A stretch of 64,000 bases of DNA from a virus, in IMG/VR virus record IMGVR_UViG_3300033997_000243, positions 186,001 through 250,000 of that record; one strand, written 5' to 3'. Positions 16,128-25,945 of the stretch are shown piece by piece. The notes beneath the pieces are model-generated. The model was not told the origin of the DNA. It ran no database searches and worked only from the letters and a program-made list of their open reading frames with translations. The position numbers were made by a program, and so were the translations under genes. Positions within the stretch are counted from its first letter, which is position 1; each line of letters begins with the position of its first letter.

Positions 16128-19100
16128 TGAAAAGATTAAATGACTTAATGGTAGGTATTCTGAAAGAAAATCCTTTAATGGAAAGTTCACACAGAATAAT
16201 CGATGAATATTTTGTTCGTAATGTAACAAAATTTACTGAACAATTAGAAAGCATACGTACCATAACTCAAGAGACTCCGCAAGAAATTGTGGATGACAGC
16301 ATTCGTCAAATTGGTTTTGATATTCCAAGTTGGATAATGAGAACAAACGGTGAAAATATTCGCCGTTGTTTTTATCACTTGACTCAAGTTTATCAAATTA
16401 ATGGAACTCCTAATTACCCTAAATTTTTAGAGTTCCTTTTAGATCGTGGAATGCGTGTTGTAAATTTATATACGCAAGACTACGTTGAATTTTTCCCACA
16501 ACCGCTAGGTCGTTTAGTTAGTGAAGGTGGTTCTTGGTTTTTAACCACTCACGTAGATCTTGCGGTAATGGCAAATGGAATTCTTGGTCACTATCCTCTG
16601 GAATTGAATGAGCAAGATATTGCTTGGATCAAAACCAACTTAAACTATGAAGCGGCTGAACAGTGGCAAAAAGATGACATCGACTTTGATATTGATCGAA
16701 TGGTGTCTGCTGGAACAGTGTATGGTGTTAATGATGCACTGTATGCTTACATGGTGTTGGATAAGCGAATCATTGATTTGTTTTATCAGTTTGCTCCAAT
16801 AGAAGAAGTGGTACGTGGTATTTACATGACCATTACTGCTCAAGCTAACTTGTACATAACTGGAAGTTTGATTGAAGAACAAATTGATTTCATAGAACTA
16901 AATGGCCCATATCCAACGCAATCAGTTCTTGAATTAAATAGCATGTTAAGTGCAGGACAAGAATATCCTGTATATGGCCGAGTTGTCTGGTCTAATGGAA
17001 TGCAAACTCCAGAAACAGCGGTTATCACTTGGGCAGACCACGGCTATACAATAACCGAAGAAAACAAAATAATATTCGATGAAGTTGAAGCACAATTACG
17101 CAAGGATGTAATCGTCGAATACAAAATTTTAGGTGTTGTTGAAACAACAAGAATAACTTTGTACCAAGGTGATGTCGAATTAGTTCCTTCATCTCTTGTT
17201 ATAAAGGGGCCGAATGTTGTTGCCGAAAATAACACTGTTGCTTTTAACATCATTGGGGATTTTCGTGGGCCGCAAGGTGATGCGAAATTCCGTGAGATCT
17301 ATGATGTAGAAAACGTAAAATTGACTACAAATAGTTCAGATGTAATCATCGAAGGTTTTGATCTTACTGTTAAAAGAATCTTTGAAGATAAAAACATAGT
17401 TGTTCAAGCAGAGTATGAAACAAGTGAAGGTACAAAACTTTATCAGACATTTCCGCTGGTACTTCGTGCTCTACCTAAGCCAATTATTCCAATAGGTGTT
17501 GAATTTGCATTTACTCAAGTTATTTATAACTCTGAAGGTATTATTGTAAACGAAACTCCTCACATTGGCGATTTATTGCAAAACAATTATTACCGTATCA
17601 AAACTACTTTGATCTATAGCGACAATAGTTTAGTTCCAACCGACATGGAAGTAAATTGTTCTAGCTTAGCTATTGTTGTTGAAGCAGACAGAACATTTTT
17701 TGCAAGCGTTGTGAATAGTGACTATGAAAACATTTTTAGTGTTAAGTACACTGAAGGTGAGGAAGTAGTGACGGCTTCTGTCAGCAAGCTTGTTGTTTTT
17801 CCAAAAATAGTTTTGAATAGTTTGGAAATTGTTGGGCCAGATGTTTTGATGGAAGGCAAAACAGAAAACTATTCTGTTCTTGCTCACTGGAGTAATGGCC
17901 AAGTAAGTTCGGTTCCAGAAGCTCAATTGGTAAGTCGTGAAGCATTATTAGGTTCCGAATTTTTATATCCAGTGACTATTGATCGCGGCAGTGTAACTGC
18001 TCCAGTATTAGGAATGACAGCACGATCTCAGTTAACGGCCAGCGTTCAGCGTTATACAGATGGGCATTGGGTTGAAGTTACAAAACTTCTTACTATTAAG
18101 AATAATGATCGTATTGCATCTTCAATAGCAACCATCATGGCAGATCAGGTAACGGAAGGAAACAGAATAGCAATAAACTTCTATGTTACATGGACAGACG
18201 ACAAAGTAACACAAGTTATGCCAACTGCCGTGCGTTTAATAAAACAGGAGAATGGTGTTATTCACAGTGAGGCAGTGCGTGTAGATCCAGATGTTGATAC
18301 AGAAATTGTAGAAACTGGATTTGGCCCACTTCGCATTAAAATGCACCCAACTCAAACTTTTATTGAAACTGAAACTGGATTAGAATGCAGATCTTTAATG
18401 ATCGAGTATGAAGAAAGCGATACGAGTCTTAATGGTTTGTTTAGCATGGAATTCGATTATGATGATCCGTATTCTGCAAATTTAATTTCGGCAAATCGTT
18501 TATTTACAACCGCAGAAAAATTCGTAGGAAGTGAAAGTGTTACTATTCACGTACCTGACGAAATGGCTGAAGGTTCACGACACTTTGCTAAGGCCGTAGT
18601 TCGTTTTGAAAATGGTCTGGATAAAGAAGTTGAAGCCAATTGGAGTGTAGAAGATATTGAAGGTGAGACAGATGATGTTGGTGCTGATGTAAGCGTTAAC
18701 ACATATACCTTACAAAAAATAGTTTATAGCTTAATTGCTTTAGATGAAACAACGCTAATGGATATGTCATTGTCTAACCAAGATTTGACTGCGTTCCAAA
18801 TACGCAATCTTATAAATGGAGATTCAATATTTGCTGAAATGTCAAATCAACCGATTCCAGGACAAACTTGGCCACAAAAACTTTTAATTTTGTTCGCTCA
18901 ATATCCTGAACCTCTTGCCCGTTGTTTAATTCAAACTCGTTTTATAGCCGAAGATGAATTATTTGTATTACGTTGCGGTTTCTTTGCAAAACAAGATGCA
19001 CGTACAATCAAAATCATTAACCGTCCGGTTGAGCCAGATACTCCAATTTTAAGTTGGTACATAACTGGCCCAGTCGAAATAGAAGCGAATCTTTACAACT

Positions 19101-20782
19101 TTTATTCTTACGGTTTAAGTGTTCAATATGCTGATAATGGTGTTGAGTATTTAGTAAGTAATGATTGGGAAGTTGAATTGTATTCCGATGAAACTTTTGA
19201 CCAACGGCGTGAATTGATTCGCACCATTGTATTGCGTGACGGTGACGGAATACTTCCAATGGATAACGATGGAAGTGGCCGTAAAAAAGATGTTGATGAA
19301 CTAACTGCGGAAGAACTGTTAGAGGTTTTACCAACAAGCAGCGTTGTTGACATCGATCAAAATGGTTACTTGTATCCACGTTTAAATGAAAATGCGCGTA
19401 TTGTAGTTACAGCCGTTTATAATGATGGACAACAGCAATTCAGAGAAAATCTTCCAGTTTACATTCGCAAACAAAATACTAGATTGCAGAAAATAGAGGT
19501 AGCTTTAGTTGGGCCAACTGGATCAATAACATTTGACTTTAAAGACAAATTGTTAGATGAACCAAACGCTTGGTCAAACTTGAGTTTGGATGGAGTTGTT
19601 TATTATCAATTCCGTGCTTATTTAACGCGATTTGGAGATCCTGCTCAATACGAATTGGTTGAAAATCTTTTCTGGAAAGCTGAACCTGTAGGCAGTGGCG
19701 TAAGCTTTGACGAGCAAAGCGGCCGACTTTATATTCTTCAACAAACTAACGACAGTGATGTAACAATTGTTGCTTCTTATGAAGAAGAATTTAGAGAAAG
19801 CGAAACAAGTTCAACAGTATTTTTGGAGAGTATAAAGTCATATTCTCTTGTAAAAATAACTGCGACCAAAGCGCTAGATGTTATTGATATTCTTGGTAGT
19901 ACGTTTACAACAAGTGATACAACTTTTTATCCATCTTACCAAGTTTCTCGCCGTGACGGATCTTTGGCAAGTGTTGATGTTGTTTCCTTATCAATAGTTG
20001 AAGCACCTTTAGATATTTCCATAAGTATTGACGGTAAGGGAATAGTAATTCCAAAACGATCAACGGATATAATCATTAAGATTCGTGCTACAGCTGTTGA
20101 AGGTTTACGTACAATCTACAAGGATTTTACGGTAACTATTTTGGCAAGCTTTGTTCCGTTAGAACTACACATAAACAGTAATCCAGCTGGTATTCGTGAT
20201 AATGGAGAATTTTACCTAAAAGCATTTTTAGAAATGCGTGATGGATCTACTTATGATGCAACAACAGATTCTTACTGGCTGTTGGAAACAAAATTGGCAG
20301 GTCTTGAATTAGGTAATAGAACTGGCTTATTGAAAGTTCCTTATGTTGATAAAGACACTGAAATAACCTTTAAAGTTGTGTACACTAGAAACGAGATCGT
20401 GTTTGAAAAAACTCACACAATGATCATTCAATCTAGTTATCCAATTTACTGGGAAGATCCAGTGGCTGCAATCAACGCAACTTATTTCCAGAATGTCATT
20501 GGAAGTGACGAATTCAAAAGATTATTAAGTACAACAGGCGGAAGATTCACTTCATATCCAGCTGCTGCTGAGTATCTTTACTTTGCACATCCGAAAAGTT
20601 TTGGTTTAGCTACGTTCGCCATTATTCCAAGTACAACTGGAGCAATCAATTGGGGCAACATGCAGACACCTGTAGAAGTAACGCGCACCTATATTAATGG
20701 TGTGACTGAACCTTGGTTGATTTATCGTACAGTCAATCGCGGTTTTACTTTAGGTGAATTCAGTGTGGTATATGGGCAGTAA
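16127..20782 (+). CDS. Giant baseplate wedge protein, gp7-like, with Ig-like repeats
   Basis: A 1551-residue protein directly coupled to the gp6-like gene, the position of gp7 in T4-type baseplates. Residues ~1-250 are helical and look like the wedge-binding part. From ~260 onward are repeated beta-sandwich units with recurring W-S/T-N/D-G turns (VVWSNGMQ, AHWSNGQV, VTWTDDKV), typical of bacterial Ig-like (Big) domains. Around residues 1038-1060 is an acidic DGDG ... DNDGSGRKKDVDE segment that could bind calcium. T4 gp7 is ~1030 residues, so this protein is enlarged by Ig-like modules. The gp7 assignment rests on position and N-terminal character, not a sharp motif. Confidence 0.7.
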   Translation: MKRLNDLMVGILKENPLMESSHRIIDEYFVRNVTKFTEQLESIRTITQETPQEIVDDSIRQIGFDIPSWIMRTNGENIRRCFYHLTQVYQINGTPNYPKFLEFLLDRGMRVVNLYTQDYVEFFPQPLGRLVSEGGSWFLTTHVDLAVMANGILGHYPLELNEQDIAWIKTNLNYEAAEQWQKDDIDFDIDRMVSAGTVYGVNDALYAYMVLDKRIIDLFYQFAPIEEVVRGIYMTITAQANLYITGSLIEEQIDFIELNGPYPTQSVLELNSMLSAGQEYPVYGRVVWSNGMQTPETAVITWADHGYTITEENKIIFDEVEAQLRKDVIVEYKILGVVETTRITLYQGDVELVPSSLVIKGPNVVAENNTVAFNIIGDFRGPQGDAKFREIYDVENVKLTTNSSDVIIEGFDLTVKRIFEDKNIVVQAEYETSEGTKLYQTFPLVLRALPKPIIPIGVEFAFTQVIYNSEGIIVNETPHIGDLLQNNYYRIKTTLIYSDNSLVPTDMEVNCSSLAIVVEADRTFFASVVNSDYENIFSVKYTEGEEVVTASVSKLVVFPKIVLNSLEIVGPDVLMEGKTENYSVLAHWSNGQVSSVPEAQLVSREALLGSEFLYPVTIDRGSVTAPVLGMTARSQLTASVQRYTDGHWVEVTKLLTIKNNDRIASSIATIMADQVTEGNRIAINFYVTWTDDKVTQVMPTAVRLIKQENGVIHSEAVRVDPDVDTEIVETGFGPLRIKMHPTQTFIETETGLECRSLMIEYEESDTSLNGLFSMEFDYDDPYSANLISANRLFTTAEKFVGSESVTIHVPDEMAEGSRHFAKAVVRFENGLDKEVEANWSVEDIEGETDDVGADVSVNTYTLQKIVYSLIALDETTLMDMSLSNQDLTAFQIRNLINGDSIFAEMSNQPIPGQTWPQKLLILFAQYPEPLARCLIQTRFIAEDELFVLRCGFFAKQDARTIKIINRPVEPDTPILSWYITGPVEIEANLYNFYSYGLSVQYADNGVEYLVSNDWEVELYSDETFDQRRELIRTIVLRDGDGILPMDNDGSGRKKDVDELTAEELLEVLPTSSVVDIDQNGYLYPRLNENARIVVTAVYNDGQQQFRENLPVYIRKQNTRLQKIEVALVGPTGSITFDFKDKLLDEPNAWSNLSLDGVVYYQFRAYLTRFGDPAQYELVENLFWKAEPVGSGVSFDEQSGRLYILQQTNDSDVTIVASYEEEFRESETSSTVFLESIKSYSLVKITATKALDVIDILGSTFTTSDTTFYPSYQVSRRDGSLASVDVVSLSIVEAPLDISISIDGKGIVIPKRSTDIIIKIRATAVEGLRTIYKDFTVTILASFVPLELHINSNPAGIRDNGEFYLKAFLEMRDGSTYDATTDSYWLLETKLAGLELGNRTGLLKVPYVDKDTEITFKVVYTRNEIVFEKTHTMIIQSSYPIYWEDPVAAINATYFQNVIGSDEFKRLLSTTGGRFTSYPAAAEYLYFAHPKSFGLATFAIIPSTTGAINWGNMQTPVEVTRTYINGVTEPWLIYRTVNRGFTLGEFSVVYGQ

Positions 20783-20790
20783 TACTGCCC
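20774..20790 (+). terminator. Hairpin overlapping the gp7-like stop codon
   Basis: Perfect 7-bp arms GGGCAGT and ACTGCCC with a 3-base loop, followed by TTTT. The left arm contains the last codons, so the stop codon is inside the hairpin. It ends the baseplate wedge transcript unit. Confidence 0.75.
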
Positions 20791-20834
20791 TTTTACATAA
20801 TTTATAAGCATGTGGTTTTACGGGAAATATAAAA
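20791..20834 (+). promoter_or_regulatory. Possible promoter before the 784-residue fibre gene
   Basis: After the terminator the sequence TAATTTATAAGCAT matches 13 of 14 positions of TAATTTATAATCAT in the divergent region at 13888. Both lie about 36-39 bases upstream of a start codon. It is a candidate late promoter; two copies are too few for certainty. Confidence 0.35.
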
Positions 20835-23189
20835 ATGATTCCAGATCGTTTGATTTTAACACCAGAAGGCGAAGCAGCACTGTTATCCGCAAGTGAGGGT
20901 GGCGTGTTTATTCGCCCTTCTTCGTTTGTTGTAGGAAATTTTTCAGGAACTGAGCCTGAAACAGTTTCAAGCGTTGTACTAGGTGATGTTATTTATTCTG
21001 GCCAACTTTTCTATGTAGAAGTGTTGAATGGCAATACTGCACGTTTCACAATAGAATTACCTGTACTTCCAAACACTGTTAGCATTACAGAAGCCATTGT
21101 TTATTTGGATGATAATGTTCCGCTTGGCCGTGTACGTACAACAGTTCCATATGAAAAAGCTGCGGGGCGCAAAATGCGTTTAAGCTTTATGCTGCATTTG
21201 GATCAAGATCTTGCAAGTGTAATCGATGTTACTTTAAGTACATTCGGATCAGTTCCTGCTTGTGTTGGTGTTGATTTTCTTCCACCAGCTGGAACAGCAA
21301 TAACAAATGCTGTTTTAGTTTTAGATCTGCAAAGCAATGCTGATGGTGAATATTCTCCTGAATTAGCATATCGCTATGGTGCAGGTGGAAATGTTTGGGG
21401 CTTTAGCGGCTATTCAAGATTACACAGCGGAAACGTAACTCCGGTTGATGGCGCAAACTTTTCTGCGGATAGTGTTGTAGAAGATTTTGAATTAGAAAAC
21501 GATGACGAAGTTATTTGTAGCATTAGTGCTGGTAAAGGTGCTGGCGAAACTCGTCGTTTCAAAATTGTAGCTGGAGCATTTGCAGCAACTAATATTGGAT
21601 TTTCTGATATTGATTCTGGAAGTGTCATTCACATCTGGAAACAAATTGTAGGTGCTGGAAGTTCTGGTAGTGGTTTACCAGATCGTAATGGTGTTGGGCC
21701 AGATTGGGTTTTAGCTGCTGGTGAACAAAATGCACAACCTCGCTGGATTCCTCAAAGCGTAGGTAAATCAAGAACTCGTGGTAATATTTATAATCCTCCG
21801 GGAAAATTAAAGATTACACAAATTACCTTGACTCCAACACAAGCGCAAAGAACATTTTTGCTTTACAACGAAGATCCTTTAACAACTGCTGATCCAGAAA
21901 GTTGGATTCATCGTTATAGCTATAGAAAAAATAACAACTATAGCATGATAAGTTTGTCTGGTGCTAATCAACAACGTACCGCATATACATTGGCAAACAA
22001 CAGACTTGAGTTCACTGAAGATGTCCCAGTCGAAGTTACAATCGACGCTCGTTTATTTGAGTTAGAGCCAAGTACAGGATCTCGAATTGATATTCGTAGT
22101 CGTGAACATACTGGTGATGGAATTACACGCGAATTCGATTTACCAGCTATTCCAGAAGATCCAACAAAAGTATTAACTTTCTTTGAACGTACTTTAACTA
22201 ATCCAGCATCATACACAATTGATCTGGTTCGAGGTAAAATTGTTTTCCTTGAAGCAATTGGTATTGGATTACGCTTTGAAGTAAATGTGATAATTCACGA
22301 AGCAGTTGAAAACTTCGCTACGCTAATGCACTCACATTTGGTTACTGTTAGAGATCGTGCTAATGTTTTCGTTCTTCCATTTACACCAAGCAGCAAAGAA
22401 AATGTATTCATTAACGTGAGCGGTTTACACGTTTATAAATCAGAATACGTTTTGGTTGGAAACAAAGTTGTTATGAACAACGATGTTGATCTTGATGTTC
22501 CAATAGAATTCATGATCTTTGAAAACGTAAGATCTGAAGGCACTCCTGATACTGCTTTACGTGGAATGGTTGTTGATGCCATGCTAAGTGGTAACTCAAT
22601 TGAAATGGTACGAAGCGGTGCTGACAGTTTACGCATAGAATTGCCTGAAATAAAATTGTTGAGTGGCAAGAACTGCAAAATCGCCGGACAATTTCCAGAG
22701 TTTGAAGTAAGTTTTGATGCTGGCTCTGAAGTCGGTGGCGGTTACACAGCAATATCGCTTAGTGAATCTGGTGACTCAATTGGTGAGCTGACGTTAACAC
22801 ATCGAATCGATGTTAAAAAAGATTTGTTGGTTAATATCAATGCACATTTTGAAGCGCAGTTGGGTCCTGGTTTTAAATCAAGTTCTGGTACAGAAGAAAT
22901 GCAATTTGCATTAGGTTTCAAAACTTTATCAACAAAAGAACCTGAATTTGGCAGAAACTTAAAGGGTACAGGAACAGCCGGTTTTGCGGTAAGTGCTCCA
23001 GATTCAACCGGAAAAATGGCAATGGCGAATGGTTCAGTAGGTGATGCCGTTACTTTAATTGCTGCGAATAATCCACAAGGTTACGTGGAGATAATTGCAA
23101 AAGTTAAAATAATAGGTGCGGAACTTAGTTCGTATGAATCAAAAATTCGTATATCATTGAATGGTATTGTTGTGCCTATTATTAATTAA
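20835..23189 (+). CDS. Tail fibre / baseplate-attached structural protein
   Basis: A 784-residue beta-rich protein. The first ~100 residues (LTPEGEAALLSASEGG, then VVGNFSG) resemble the N-terminal baseplate-attachment region of phage tail-fibre/collar proteins. The rest consists of Gly/Ser/Thr-rich beta domains with no enzyme motif. It follows the wedge genes and precedes the collagen-like genes, so it may be the adaptor between baseplate and fibres. The detailed family is not certain. Confidence 0.65.
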   Translation: MIPDRLILTPEGEAALLSASEGGVFIRPSSFVVGNFSGTEPETVSSVVLGDVIYSGQLFYVEVLNGNTARFTIELPVLPNTVSITEAIVYLDDNVPLGRVRTTVPYEKAAGRKMRLSFMLHLDQDLASVIDVTLSTFGSVPACVGVDFLPPAGTAITNAVLVLDLQSNADGEYSPELAYRYGAGGNVWGFSGYSRLHSGNVTPVDGANFSADSVVEDFELENDDEVICSISAGKGAGETRRFKIVAGAFAATNIGFSDIDSGSVIHIWKQIVGAGSSGSGLPDRNGVGPDWVLAAGEQNAQPRWIPQSVGKSRTRGNIYNPPGKLKITQITLTPTQAQRTFLLYNEDPLTTADPESWIHRYSYRKNNNYSMISLSGANQQRTAYTLANNRLEFTEDVPVEVTIDARLFELEPSTGSRIDIRSREHTGDGITREFDLPAIPEDPTKVLTFFERTLTNPASYTIDLVRGKIVFLEAIGIGLRFEVNVIIHEAVENFATLMHSHLVTVRDRANVFVLPFTPSSKENVFINVSGLHVYKSEYVLVGNKVVMNNDVDLDVPIEFMIFENVRSEGTPDTALRGMVVDAMLSGNSIEMVRSGADSLRIELPEIKLLSGKNCKIAGQFPEFEVSFDAGSEVGGGYTAISLSESGDSIGELTLTHRIDVKKDLLVNINAHFEAQLGPGFKSSSGTEEMQFALGFKTLSTKEPEFGRNLKGTGTAGFAVSAPDSTGKMAMANGSVGDAVTLIAANNPQGYVEIIAKVKIIGAELSSYESKIRISLNGIVVPIIN

Positions 23190-23201
23190 GGTCGGTGCGG
23201 T

Positions 23202-24725
23202 ATGGATGATATTACAATTCGTATTGAAGCATTTGAAAACAGATCTGATCTTGATGGAGCAAGAGCAAAAACTTCAGAATTCGGATCAGATGTTGCTTTC
23301 GTACAAGTAGAAGAACCAGATCCGCTTAATATAAAATTTGCGTACAATGCCCAATCAGGTGTTTTATCTTTAATCCGTGGGCCTGATGATATTATTCAGG
23401 CCACTGGTTTTCTTACGCAAAAAAGTTTGGGAACTGGAAGAAGAGGAAAGAAAGGAAAAAGAGGCAAAGACGGTCGTGATGGGAAAACTGGTTACGATGG
23501 TCGTGATGGAAAATCTGGATGTCCTGGAATTCAAGGTGTAAAAGGAAAGAAAGGACTTCCAGGTCGTGATGCTGATGATGGCCCAATTGGGCCAATAGGT
23601 AAAGCTGGTTGTGGTGGTGCTGAAGGTGAAGAAGGTGAAAGAGGAAATAAAGGAATAATCGGCAATGAAGGATCTCAAGGTTTAATGGGATCTAGTTGCA
23701 AGCAAGGGCCGGATGGCCCTGACGGTGAAAAACCTTTGGAAACAGTTTTATTTTCTGACGTTCCACCAGTAGATAATCTGCTTGCTTTTATTTGGGCAAA
23801 ACCTGTCAACAGAGATCAAGTAGATCCAACAGATCCATTGCCGCCAATAGATACTCCGTCACCTTTAAATGGAAGAGTAGATAGTTTATCAATGAATGTT
23901 CCTCCGGTCGGTGCTGGTTGGTATCAAGCAATTCTTTATTTTAAAGTGAATTCTTTAAGTGGTGGAGTTGGGCCTTTTAACTATAAATGGTCTGGTGATT
24001 TTTCGACAAACGCAAATCTTTCAGTAGTTGATACTGGAATGACATCTGCAAACTTGAATTTGAAGTGTAGAATTTATATTGCTGGAACAGAAACCAGAAA
24101 AATTACTGGTGGAATTCGTTGTACAGTAACAGACGTAGGTAACGGCAACAATCCACTACTGTTAGATGCCACTTACACATTCAACATTGTTGCGACGGCT
24201 TCTGGAGGCGGTGACAGTGGAGGCGGTGGTGGAGGCTGTATCGTTTTTGGTCAACGTGTTAATTTAGTAAATGGTGAGCAAATTCAAGTTCAATCTATTT
24301 TACACGGTGACAGTTTAATCGGCGCAAGCATAGAAAGTTTGCCGGACAGCTCTAATGGAAACTCTAAATTTTTAGATTGGTTCACTTCTGATCTTAAATC
24401 GAAAAATACAACTGTCACGGCTATGTCTGTTAAACACGGAACTTACCATAGTTACTACAAAATAAATAATGTTTTGAAAATAACTTTGGAAGAGAACATG
24501 CTTTGCTTGCGCGGAGGCTATTGGTCTTTTAGACGAGTTAAAGATCTTCGTGTTGGAGACTATTTATATCATCGAACAGAAGGTGCTAAAGAAATTCTCA
24601 GCATTGAACAAATAAGTGAACAAGTTAAGACAGTATCTTTAGATGTTGAGACATCAGACACTTACTATGTTGAAGATTATTTAGTTCACAATCTGGATGT
24701 CGGTGGGCCTGTGATTAAGAAATAG
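23202..24725 (+). CDS. Collagen-like fibre protein with C-terminal Hint-like domain
   Basis: A 507-residue protein with four parts. Residues 1-76 are a small beta domain shared with the other collagen-like genes. Residues ~77-178 are Gly-X-Y repeats, very basic at first (GRRGKKGKRGKDGRDG), with Y-position Pro in GCPG and GLPG. Residues ~180-340 are a beta domain ending in a glycine linker. From Cys346 (GGGGGGCIVFGQRV) to ~497 is a Hint/intein-like fold: Cys at the start, a VGDYL turn, and the terminal TVSLDVETSDTYYVEDYLVHN ending His496-Asn497. The block-B His expected in T-x-x-H is replaced (KITLEENMLCL). The residue after the Asn is Leu, not Cys/Ser/Thr, so splicing is unlikely. It is probably a virion fibre. 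Confidence 0.8.
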   Translation: MDDITIRIEAFENRSDLDGARAKTSEFGSDVAFVQVEEPDPLNIKFAYNAQSGVLSLIRGPDDIIQATGFLTQKSLGTGRRGKKGKRGKDGRDGKTGYDGRDGKSGCPGIQGVKGKKGLPGRDADDGPIGPIGKAGCGGAEGEEGERGNKGIIGNEGSQGLMGSSCKQGPDGPDGEKPLETVLFSDVPPVDNLLAFIWAKPVNRDQVDPTDPLPPIDTPSPLNGRVDSLSMNVPPVGAGWYQAILYFKVNSLSGGVGPFNYKWSGDFSTNANLSVVDTGMTSANLNLKCRIYIAGTETRKITGGIRCTVTDVGNGNNPLLLDATYTFNIVATASGGGDSGGGGGGCIVFGQRVNLVNGEQIQVQSILHGDSLIGASIESLPDSSNGNSKFLDWFTSDLKSKNTTVTAMSVKHGTYHSYYKINNVLKITLEENMLCLRGGYWSFRRVKDLRVGDYLYHRTEGAKEILSIEQISEQVKTVSLDVETSDTYYVEDYLVHNLDVGGPVIKK

Positions 24726-24736
24726 GTAGGTATTTT

Positions 24737-25381
24737 ATGTTGACGAAAGTTCCAACTAAATTAATTTCAGCGCCTCAAGGAACAAACGGTCAAAGTCTTG
24801 TTGTTCAGGATAAAAGAATAACAGCTCAATCTACTGCAACTCAAACAGTTTCACCTATAGAAGATTGGTTTTATGATGCAAGCGTTGGTGTTCTCACAAT
24901 TCGTTTGTTGAATGGAACAACTCAAACTTTAGGTGGATTTCCAATATTATCTGATATTCCTGAAGGCCCACAAGGAGCACAAGGAGAACCAGGAATTGAT
25001 GGAAAAGATGGTCGTGATGGTCGTGATGGTCGTGATGGCGAAGCTGGTTGTGTAGGTGCAGCTGGTGAAAAAGGTGATGACGGTGATGATGGCCGTGACG
25101 GATTAGAAGGGCCAGTTGGCCCACCAGGTATTCAAGGATGTGAAGGCCCAAGAGGAAAACGTGGGCCAAAAGGTGAAGATGGAGATCAAGGCCCACCTGG
25201 AAAACAAGGTCTTCCAGGAATTGAAGGGCCACCTGGAAAAATGGGAAAACAAGGGCCACCTGGAAGAATAAATATTATTGTAAGTGAAACTGATCCAGGT
25301 CCAAGTTTAGGTAATGGTGGAATTTGGGTTAATCCTTTAATTGGTCAGATAGATGATGATACTGATCAATTTTTTACGTAA
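24737..25381 (+). CDS. Collagen-like fibre protein
   Basis: A 214-residue protein. Residues 1-76 are the shared N-terminal beta domain (YDASVGVLTI, then GGFPILSDIPEG). Residues ~77-176 are 33 Gly-X-Y triplets, including GPP, GLP and GEP with proline in the Y position (six in total) and two Gly-Cys triplets. The C-terminus (SETDPGPSLGNGGIWVNP) resembles that of the next gene. Such proteins form trimeric rods in phage tail fibres. An acidic and a basic charge block in the repeat could set the trimer register. Confidence 0.88.
   Translation: MLTKVPTKLISAPQGTNGQSLVVQDKRITAQSTATQTVSPIEDWFYDASVGVLTIRLLNGTTQTLGGFPILSDIPEGPQGAQGEPGIDGKDGRDGRDGRDGEAGCVGAAGEKGDDGDDGRDGLEGPVGPPGIQGCEGPRGKRGPKGEDGDQGPPGKQGLPGIEGPPGKMGKQGPPGRINIIVSETDPGPSLGNGGIWVNPLIGQIDDDTDQFFT
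25010..25036 (+). repeat. 9-bp tandem repeat in collagen-like gene
   Basis: Three perfect copies of GGTCGTGAT encode Gly-Arg-Asp triplets. This is a site where triplet number could change by slippage or recombination, changing fibre length. Confidence 0.85.
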
Positions 25382-25393
25382 GGAATTTTTAGC

Positions 25394-25888
25394 ATGAGTG
25401 GTTTAACAAAATTAAACTTATCTATGGTAAGTCCACCACTTCAAAATGGCGGAGTTATTGCGTCAGGCCAAAGTCTCACTGTAGATCCAAAAACAATAGA
25501 TCTTTCTGAATTTAGTGGCTACTATGATCGTACACAAGGAATACTAACTTTAAATATTCCTACGATTGGAAAAATTAATATTGGAAATTTTCCAACATCT
25601 GCGGATATTGGTACAGGACGCACAGGGCCAAGTGGTCGGGATGGTGTAGCAGGTGTTGATGGTTTAATCGGTGAAACTGGTCAAAAAGGTTTGCAAGGTT
25701 GTCGTGGGCCAGAAGGCCCACAAGGTCGTCAAGGTGAACGTGGGCCGCGAGGTCTAACTGGGCCGCAAGGTGAACAAGGTATTCAAGGTATTCAAGGCAA
25801 TGACGGTCGTGATGGACGAGTTTTAATTTTTGTTCAAAGTGAAGATCCCGGAAGCGTTGGGGCTGGTGCGCTCTGGGTACGGCCCTAG
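25394..25888 (+). CDS. Collagen-like fibre protein, short
   Basis: A 164-residue protein. Residues 1-74 are the shared beta domain (YYDRTQGILTL, then GNFPTSADIGTG) and residues ~75-141 are Gly-X-Y repeats with one Gly-Cys triplet. It has no Y-position proline, unlike its neighbours. The C-terminus QSEDPGSVGAGALWVRP is related to that of the preceding gene. It is the third of three collagen-like genes in a row and was probably duplicated from them. Confidence 0.88.
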   Translation: MSGLTKLNLSMVSPPLQNGGVIASGQSLTVDPKTIDLSEFSGYYDRTQGILTLNIPTIGKINIGNFPTSADIGTGRTGPSGRDGVAGVDGLIGETGQKGLQGCRGPEGPQGRQGERGPRGLTGPQGEQGIQGIQGNDGRDGRVLIFVQSEDPGSVGAGALWVRP

Positions 25889-25945
25889 TAGGTTTGGTTC
25901 TCTCTGGATTATTTAGATCCGAATTTAATTTAAGGAAAATTTAAG

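Noticed and set aside
24894-25259. Long open frame on the minus strand opposite the collagen-like gene (also 23370-23678 and 34658-34972)
   Set aside because: The codon pattern of Gly-X-Y repeats leaves the opposite strand free of stops. The translated products are low-complexity His/Leu or Pro/Ser runs with no ribosome site, so these are shadows.
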